This document shows, in pieces, positions 23,701 through 33,800 of a stretch of DNA of 64,000 bases. The stretch spans positions 25,436,920 through 25,500,919 of the forward strand of contig JALMQS010000085.1 of assembly GCA_024734495.1 (NCBI GenBank). Direction: 5' to 3'. The notes under the pieces were generated by a model. That model was not told where the DNA came from. It searched no databases and saw nothing but the letters and a program-made list of their open reading frames with translations. The first letter of the stretch is position 1. The number at the start of each line of letters is the position of its first letter. This stretch comes from Forficula auricularia. Its lineage: Eukaryota; Arthropoda; Insecta; Dermaptera; Forficulidae. Made by a program: the position numbers and the translations under genes.

Positions 23701-24781
23701 TTTGTATTTGGCTTTTCAAAATTGCAATTTATTTGTTTAATTTAATTGGGTTTTTTTAAAGGTCCTTACACGAGGAACAATTTCTAATTTGTGTCTTTTT
23801 TGCAAATGATGATTGGTTTAAATTTTCTAATTTTTTAATGAATTTTGGCGGGGTAATATGAAATATTTACCTGAGAACTCTTTTTCACTAACATATATTG
23901 GACATTGTCGGGAAAACTAAGGACACACACAATTGACAGATTTCGCTGGCTTCTCATACTTGGTCCCTTCTTTTTGGTGCTCAATTTGCTTCGCAGTATA
24001 TTATTGCTTTTGAATTGAATTTTTGATGTGGTTCAACCCTAACTGGTATTTCATTGGTAAAATTAATTAATTTGAGTAATGATTTCACGTTTCACCTAGA
24101 ACCAACACCTAACTCCTTAAAAGTTATCCAAAACAATTCCACAAATCGCGGTTCACCCCTCGCTTGATAGGTTATCATTATCACTTAATTAATAAGTGAA
24201 AAGTTTTTGTTTTGCTGAGAGTAGCAGAGTTAGTTGATTCACAAAGAGAAACAAGAGTGTTGTCCTCTGCTTGATGCAAATAAACATACACACATACCTA
24301 TATATCGAGATGATATATCATCTCGATATATATGTGTGTATGTTTATTTGCATCAAGCAGAGGACAACCTCTTTGTTTCTCTTTGTAATTAGTAAGTGCC
24401 TGGAGCACCGAGCGTAGCTCTGAGATTTATGGTTGCGGGGGGGGGGGTACATTCTAACGTACGCAAACATCAACTTCCGGTACTTCTATTTTAGCCAAAA
24501 TCTTGTGGTACTTCTTGTAGCCTCTAGATAGCATAAGTTTCAAAATTCAAGACTCTGCGACTTACCGAAGACAATATATGAATGATTAAAATATTTATTT
24601 TGCGACATGATAAATTTATACCCCCTTCCTTTATTTCAATCGGATTAAAATTTATACACGACTAATAATTCATGAGACTTGATACACCAATTTTTAGCAA
24701 AATCGTTATAGCCGTTTTTGTGAAACCGATTCTATATATATCTGTATATATATATACAAGAATTTCTCATTTAATAATATA

Positions 24782-24814
<33 letters not shown>

Positions 24815-27800
24815 AGAATTGCTCGTTTAATATAATAAGATAAGATAAAAGGTGATACCTTATTTAGCCTTTGGCTAGTATCAGACTAGCTATGATAATT
24901 ACTGAAAATTTTGGCTCAGTTTTTTCTACTATTTGGTCACTTAGCTCCAAGTCATTATATTATCTTCTCGCTTTTTTATGTGCCAGGGGTGGGTAATCGG
25001 GCTCATCGGACGGGTGTCCTCTAGAGAGAGTGAGGATAATTTTCTTCATTTCCACCCGAGAACTAGGCCATGGCGATTTGCCAGGCCCCAAGAACAACCC
25101 TTAATTTAAAAAAAATTTTAAATAACCATTTCATAAATAAAAACATGATTATTAGCAAAAGTTTTCTTCAAAAATATTCTTTATTTCTAAAATCAATTGC
25201 CTACACTAATAAATGACAGAATAGACAAAATCAGTTAAACTTATCTAACTCTTCTGTTTTTATGCAATTTTTAATAATTTTTGGGCGGACATTCATAGAG
25301 AAAAAAAATCACGTGTTGACAATTCTATCTGTCACGACCTCATCTTCGGCTAAGTAGTAGAAATAATTATTCACAGGTGGTTGTCTCGATAAAAATGTAT
25401 AATTCAATTTCCTTTTAATAAATAATTGGTTTTTTAATTTTAAATTCCACAAAAAGATCATTACAAATATTAATATATATTAAAAAGTTAAGGAATTTAA
25501 TTGATTATAAATCGAGTTTTAAATCCCACAAACTCGATAAATTGTTATTTAATTAAAAAAAAAATTATACGGCATTAATTTATATACCTATATACATCAA
25601 CAATATCTGTGGGCCACAGAAGGCTAGAAATGCAAAAACTGGGTGCTGGGGTAGGGGTGGATGTGGGGGTCGAGGTGGGGGTTTCAGGGATTAATATATA
25701 GCTTTTAACTGAAACAAAAAGTTACCGGGCATCAGCCAGGAACTAATTACGGATGTTTTTTTCTTTAGCCTACAGGGTATGCTCATGTATTGTAATCGTG
25801 CATGAAAAAAGTGTTTTCTGCTTCGTTTTTTAAAATGACTCAAACTATTTTAATTTAAAAAGAAAAAAATGAGCGAAATCATGGCGATTTGGTCTATAAG
25901 AAAGCCTCAAGAGTGAAGATCGAGAAAATTACATTTTATGAGATATATTTTATAATTCTTTTATCAAAATGTCTTTTAGTACGTTACCAAATTTTTTTTG
26001 AGTACACTCTCAGCTCAAAAACTTGTGTGAATATCAAAACGAAATTTCTGATGTAGTTTTTTGTATTTTATCAAGAACTGGTAGATTTTGATTGTAATCG
26101 AACTTAAAATTAAGGAGGGGAGAGAGTTCTTAAAAATTTTAAATTATAATATTTTCAAACTAAAAACCAAGTTAGCTGAATTTTAATACTAACATGAATA
26201 TAATCACCATTCGTTAAATAGAATTCATGAAATTATATGATATACCAACAGCCAGGTTAATACTTTTATTATTCATGTTTTAATATAACTTTATAAATAT
26301 TAAATTATTTTATTAAATACTAGATATAAGAGAGAGTAGGTGTATGATAAAGTTATATGGATGGCCTCATCAATTTATTTATAATTATTTTATTTTTTTC
26401 TAGACGATTGCAGATGTAATTCGAACATGTTTGGGCCCAAGAGCAATGTTGAAAATGTTGATGGATCCCATGGGAGGGATTGTAATGACTAATGATGGAA
26501 ATGCTATTCTCCGAGAAATTACAGTCCAACATCCAGCAGGAAAGAGTATGATCGAAATAGCCCGAACCCAAGACGAAGAGGTAACAATTTGTTTGTCATT
26601 AAATTGTTTGAAATAAATGAATTTTTAATTATTTACATTACACGTCCTTCCAGATTTGTCATTAGAACAAATTTTTCCAAATTTCAATCTTATTATTCAT
26701 ATATTTCACCTGAATTATATTTTTTTCAAAGATAGCGATTAAAGAGATAATATACTCCTTAAGTCAGTGTTTTCCAACCTTTGCCCTTCTTTTTCATAAA
26801 AAATTTTGTTGAGCCCCCAATTTCCTTAACATTCTAATTTCATAAATACTGTTTATATATTATAATTTATTTTAATGGACTACAAAATAATATACACATA
26901 TGTTGTTACTATATATCTTGTTGCTATGAAAAAATATTTATTTATTATAGTGTAATAATATTTTTATTAAAATTTCACATATCTTACATAAATACAAAAA
27001 AAGAATACCTATATAATAAAATCGGTACTTTATCTTTAAAACAGCTATAGTAGAAAACCTAATCTTATAATTATAAGAAAGACAGGATGTTATAAATGGC
27101 AAAAAATTTCTAAAGCTTTGTTTGTTAAACTAGGAAAATCTTTCTTAACTCGTAGTTAAAACGTAATAATATTATTTTCTTGTTCAATCATCTGCTTAAA
27201 TGTGCTCTCACAAGATAAGTCAATTATTATTTCTTAATCTACTTTTGGAAGACCAAAACCATCAAATTTTTCAATCACAAACGAGTTTCTTATCTATCGA
27301 CATGATATTTTTGTTTATATGTATTAAAAAAAAGAGGGGTGCGAACCCACAGGTTGGAAAACAGTGCCTTAACTAATCCTCTCATTGGGGTGATTTCTGA
27401 ATTTTTTGAACCGTTTTTAAAATAATGTCAGCGATGAAAATTGATTACAATATAAAATATCCTAATTTAATTATAATTATTTTATAGATAACCTCTCTTT
27501 TAAATATTCGAAAAATTGATATTAATTTAATATATGAACTAATTATGTAGTTTGTTTAACATTTCTTTATTGAAGCCTAAAAAAATCTTGATTTTTTTAA
27601 TATTTCAGGTTGGTGATGGCACTACTTCAGTTATTGTTTTAACTGGAGAATTTCTTAGTGTAGCTGAACAATTTATTGAACAACAAATGCACCCTATTTA
27701 TATCATAAGAGCTTATCGCCAAGCGCTTGAAGATAGTGTTACTGCTTTAAATGAACAGCTAAGGTATAAATATTTGTGTTTAATCCATTTTACAATATTA

Positions 27801-30800
27801 TTTAAAAATTGTTTTATATTATTTTCACCCCTCAGTTTCACTTATAACTTTGTGGAGCTTTTATGAGAACTCGTGGCAGGGCCAGATTCATATCTTTAGA
27901 AGCCTCAAGCACCTAAATTGTATATCTAGTAGCATGGTCATGGGAAGGGAGGAAAGACCTGATACTATTAATGCATTAATAATTTTCAATGATAAATATC
28001 TAAATCTAATATTCATTTCTATTCAATATTTTCATACCCAGAGTCGAAAAGGCCGTTCCATGGATAACAAAAAAATAAGAAATTAATCTACTAATCCGAA
28101 ACAGGTCTGGACTTGTATTTGGAAACCTTGCAATTCTTTAGCTCTAAAGGAAGAGAGATCATTCTATGCGCACCCTTTTTAATAATTTTTCTCGCAACCG
28201 CACATTTATTAAATAATAAAAAATGTCAAAACTTATTTACGCTAGAGACACCCTTATATAAGTAATTAAGAATAAACTTAGATATAAAATAAATTGTTCA
28301 TTTATGCCTATATATTATAAATACATCTCCTAAAAAAAGCATATGCTTATTGTGCTTAATGGTTAATCCGGGCCTTTTGACTCTTATTCAAAACATTATG
28401 TAGTAAAAATAAATTATATATAAATTATTATTAATTTATTAATCTAATTTTTTCTTTTTAGTATTCCAATTGATTTGACTGATCGAAAAAATATTTTAGA
28501 AGTAATTCAAACTTGTATTGGAACAAAATTCATTGGACGCTGGAGTGATTTGGCTTGTGGCATTGCCCTCGACGCCGTCCAGACTGTTTATAAAGAAGAG
28601 AACGGTCGTCGAGAAATTGATATTAAACGTTATGCTAAAGTAGAAAAAGTTCCTGGGGCAACTATCGAAGATTCCTATGTGCTCAAAGGAATTATGATTA
28701 ATAAAGATGTAACTCATCCTAAAATGAGACGTTATATTGAAAAACCCCGAATTCTCTTATTGGATTGTTCAATTGAATATAAAAAAGGAGAAAGTCAAAC
28801 TAATATAGAGCTTCTCAACGAAACTGATTTTACAAAAATTCTTCAATTAGAAGAAGAATACGTTGAAAAGATGTGTAATGAAATTATTGAACTTAAACCA
28901 GATCTGGTGTTTACAGAAAAGGGAATTTCTGATTTAGCCCAACATTATTTAATAAAAGCAAATATTTTTTATTTTACTTGTAATTTTTCTTTTTTCTCAT
29001 TTTCAATCTTGTTTTATATTCTAGGCAAATATAACAGCAATTAGACGTGTAAGAAAAACCGATAATAATCGAATTGCTCGTGCTTGTGGAGCTACAATTG
29101 TTAATCGGACAGATGAACTTCGTGCTTCTGATATAGGCGAAGGAGCAGGACTTTTTGAAGTTAAAAAGGTATTATTTTCTTGTTTCTTTTAATTCAGAAT
29201 TTTTTTTTCTAATTATAATTTAAACTTTTAGATTGGAGAAGAATACTTTTGCTTTATTACTGAATGTCAGGATCCTAAAGCTTGTACAATATTACTTAGA
29301 GGTCCTAGTAAGGATGTCCTAAACGAAATCGAAAGAAATCTTCAAGATGCACTTCACGTCGCCAGAAATCTTATGTTAGAACCCAAATTGGTTCCTGGAG
29401 GAGGTGCAGTAGAAATGGGACTTTCACATGTAAGATTTATATTTGAAATAGTGAAAAAAATATCTTTGGATTAATTTATTTATATTAATATTATTTGTTT
29501 TTTACTTCTCTTTTTTAGATCCTTCAAAAGAAAGCGAAAGAAATTAATGGCGTTATTCAATGGCCTTACAAGGCCGTTGCTAATGCCTTGGAAATCATTC
29601 CAAGAACGCTTTCCCAAAACTGCGGAACCCATTCAATCCGTACATTGACTGCACTCCGAGCTAAGCACGCTCTTGGAGAACGAACCTTTGGAATTGATGG
29701 AGAGACTGGAAAACTTGCTGATATGAAAGAGCTGAAAAAATGGCCAGCCGCCAACAGAAAAATTTGGGAGCCTCTTTCTGTAAAACTCCAAACTTATAAA
29801 ACAGCTATTGAAGTAAGTCTTGTTTTATTTTAACCTGAAAATAATTTATATAGTACAAGGCTGCCCAACATTTTTAACACTTGGGCGAAATTGACGGGGG
29901 CCAAGTTCGGTACAAACGACGTTCGAGGTTGTCTGCTTCGCCGATAAAAGAGTTGAGATCTGAACGAGTACCAAGTTACATAGCAGTTCCTTAAATCATA
30001 GCTATAGAATGTACAAGGTTCTTCAATTGATTTAAAAGAAAATTTGTAACGATCTTTGATAGTGAATTTATAACTTGGCAAGTTTTATATCCAACTAAAT
30101 TGTTTGTAGTATAAAATACAACAACTAGCAAAGTTGAATTTTAATCTTGTATTAAATATGAACGTCGCGTCGTTTCTACCGAACTTGGCCCCTTTTTCAC
30201 ATTTATGTTTTTGGTGGGAGAAATCTTTCTAGTTTGTTTTTAAAAGAATTTGTATTTATTTTATACTCTCGTATATATGTATATTTTTTTCTTTCTTTTT
30301 TTGTTTTTTCCTCGTTTAACCAAGATACAGTTTTTCTAGTAATTGCAAAGAAGTTTAATTTTGAACGAATTAGGTGTCGATTCAAGGTGAAAGATTTTGC
30401 TTACTTTTTATTGCAAACTAGGTTGATAACAGAAGGTTTTGCCCTTGATGAAATTTTTATAGTTCAATGGATCTATGTAATGTTAAATTTTTTTAAATAA
30501 ATTCCAAGCTATATAGGTGGTTCGAGTCTAATTATTCAGGGGTGCCCACAAGGGGGGGGGGGGGTTGAAAGATGTTGAATATAAAAAGGTAAAAATAAAA
30601 AAAAGGTCAAGTCTTATAACTTCAACCAAAGGTAACAAAAAGTTCTTCTAATTCTTTAAAAGTGAATAAAATAGGGGGGGGGGGGGGGGGGGCACCACAG
30701 AATTATTATGGCCTCAGCCCTACTCTGCATCTGAAGAATCAATCATTCAAGAAGATTGATATATTCTGAGAGTTCTATATAAAGCATAAAAAACATTACT

Positions 30801-33800
30801 ATCGATTTAAAAACTAATATATATGTGTAATAAATAAACTAAAATTTCTCAATGTATCGTGATTGTCTCAGTCTCATATTAAAAATATTATAACTTAGTT
30901 TTCATAAAATATCGTCACATTTTGTTATATATATATATCCTGCGAGTTTGGTTACGGCGGACGCCGTTTCTCGCTTCCCATTCTCCATGTCCTTCTGTCG
31001 GCACAGTCTTCCTCTTCCAGCCCACGGGCTTGCATGGCATTTTGGATTCCCTGAAACCACGATCTCGGCGGCCTTCCACGCTTTCTTCTTTCTGGGGGCT
31101 GCCAGTTCCAAACTTTCTTGGGCCAGCGTTCATCCGCCATCCTACTGACGTGTCCAAACCACATCAGTTGCTTATATTCGATCGTGTCGATGATGTTGCC
31201 TTGGACGTTCATTTTTTGGCGAATGTGTTCGTTCCTTATATGCTGCAGTCTTGAGACACCCGCTGAACGTCTCCAAAAATCCATTTCTAACGCCAGCAGG
31301 CGTGAACTGTTTCTCTTGGTTACCTCCCAGACTTCGCTTCCGTAGGTCACGATGCTCTCGACGATGGTCTTATAGATGGCAGCCTTATTGTTCTTCGATA
31401 TTTCCTTACTCCACAGGATCGAGTTCAGCTGTCTTATTACTCGCCTGCCTTGATTTATTTTATTAGTAATATCTAGGTCACTTTTTCCTGCCTTTCCTAG
31501 TGTTACCCCCAAATATTTAAACTGGTTGGTATTTCTTATACAGTTGTTATCCAGGACAAGGTCTTTTCCCGCCTCACCAAGTGCCAGATACTCTGTTTTT
31601 TGGAAATTAATTTCAAGGCCCCATTTTTCATATTCTTCCTTTAGCTTTCGGAGCATATAGAAAGCGTCATCTTCGTCTCCCGCAATCAGGACCTGGTCGT
31701 CAGCAAAGAGTAAGGTATATAGTGTACGATTTTCTATTTGTATGCCCATACCGGAACACTTTCTTCTCCAGGATACCAGGGAAGCTTCAAGATATAATTT
31801 AAAGAGTGTCGGAGCAAGGGCGCATCCTTGTCGGAGACCTTTTGTTACCGGAAAATACGAGGATAATTCTTTACCTATTTTGACAGAACTGGAGCAGCCT
31901 TCGTAGAACCTTCTTGTAGCATTGATATACATAGGGTTGATACCTCCTAATTTCATGCTGTTCCATAGCTCGCCTAATGGAACGGTATCATAAGCCTTTT
32001 GGAGGTCCACGAATATCAGATGGACTGGACGGTCGCGCCCCAATCTCTTTTCCAGCAAGATCTTTAAGGTAAAAATACCATCAATACAGGACCTTCCCGC
32101 CCTAAATCCATTCTGGTCTTCTGATTCTCTGATATCCTCTTCTATCCTTTGTTTCATAACTCGTCCGTAGAGTCTCGCCATAGATGATACGACACTAATC
32201 CCTCGGTAGTTTGTACATAATTTTCTGTTCCCCTTTTTAAATATTGGTGTTATTAAGGCCTTTCTCCATTCTTCAGGAACATTTTCTCCATGGACGTACT
32301 TGTTAAACATAATTGTTACGAGCTCAACAAGTTTTATGGGTCCATATTTAATAAGCTCGATTGGAATTTCTCCTAAACCAGGGGCTTTACCATTTTTCAT
32401 TCCCTGAAGGGCCTTTTTTACTTCCTCGACTGTTATGTCTCTTGGGATTCCATCGGTCGTCGTATCGTCATCGACTCTCTCCTCCACTTTCTCATCTTCA
32501 GCGGACTTGAATTTTGTCCTTGTCTCTGTTAGAAGGTTTTGGAAGTGATCTTTCCAAGACGAGATATCTATGAGATTTAGGCTGCTCTTATCTTCGTTTT
32601 GGGTTCTTAGGCTCCTCAAGCATTTCCAGGCTTTATTGGATCTTGAGTTGCCTATACACTGGTTGATTTCAGCGCACCTATTCTCCCATTCTAGATTTTT
32701 TGCTCCGCGTACTTCTTCTCCAGCTCTCTTCCGAAAGTAGACATATCTTTCTCTATCCTCTGAATCTTTAGTGGTCAGCCACCTTATATAGGCATCTTTC
32801 TTCTTCTTTATAGAAGCTTCAATTTTTTTGACCACCACGGGGGCGTGTCAATATTTCTTTTAGGTCTAACTTCTTTTCCTAAGGCTTCAAATGCTGCTTC
32901 ATGTAGAGCTATCTTTATGTCTTCATAGATTTGTTGACCCGAGGATTCCTCAACCACTCTCAATTTATTAGCGAGCCGGAGCTGGTACAAGAATTTAGTG
33001 GAGTCCTCCTGCAGACCTTTCAATTCGTATTTCCTAGTTTCTTTGTCTTGCGGGTTCTCTCCAAGGGACGTTTCGGCAGCGGGGGTTGCGCTCTGACCCC
33101 TATAGGGGAAGAAGATTTTGGCCTCTAGTAGGTGGTGGTCTGTGCCACATTCAGCTCCTCGTTTCACTCTGACGTCAAAGATCTTGAGTTTTGAGTGTTC
33201 TCTCACTATTATATAGTCAATAATGGTTTTTAGCTGACGAGTAGGCTGTATCCATGTATATTTATGGATAGACTTATGGTTAAACCAACCATTTGTAATT
33301 CGGAGGCCATTTTGATGGCAGAGTTCGATTAATCTTTCTCCATTGTCATTTATAAAATCCTCCCCGTAGGGTCCGACTACATGATCGTGGAACTTCCTGC
33401 CTACTCTACCATTAAGGTCACCCATTAATATAATTTCTTTGCGATTACCAGACATATCGAGTAATCTTGTCAACTTTTCATAAAATTCATCTTTGATGCT
33501 CGCTAGGGCATCATCGTTGGGTGCATAGGCTCCTATTATACAGATTTCATGTTGCATCATCCGTATGTCTACCCGTATTAATCTCTCGTCTATCTGTTCC
33601 CACGATTTGATGTTTCTTCTATACTTGTTTTTAATAAGAACAGCCACTCCCCCGCTCGCTCGCTCTTCTTTAGGCACACCACTGTAAAAACAAATGTATC
33701 CCTGCCTCTCCTCCGTTCCCTGACCTTTTCTCTTTGTCTCAGTAAGAACTGCAGCATCTATATCTAAGCTTTTAATCTCTCTCAAGACTTCCTCAGCTTT

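Noticed and set aside
28937..29044. CCT3 exon 5 reading on to the stop at 29044
   Set aside because: The sequence after LIKA becomes hydrophobic AT-driven translation. Homology resumes exactly at 29025, so this is an intron.
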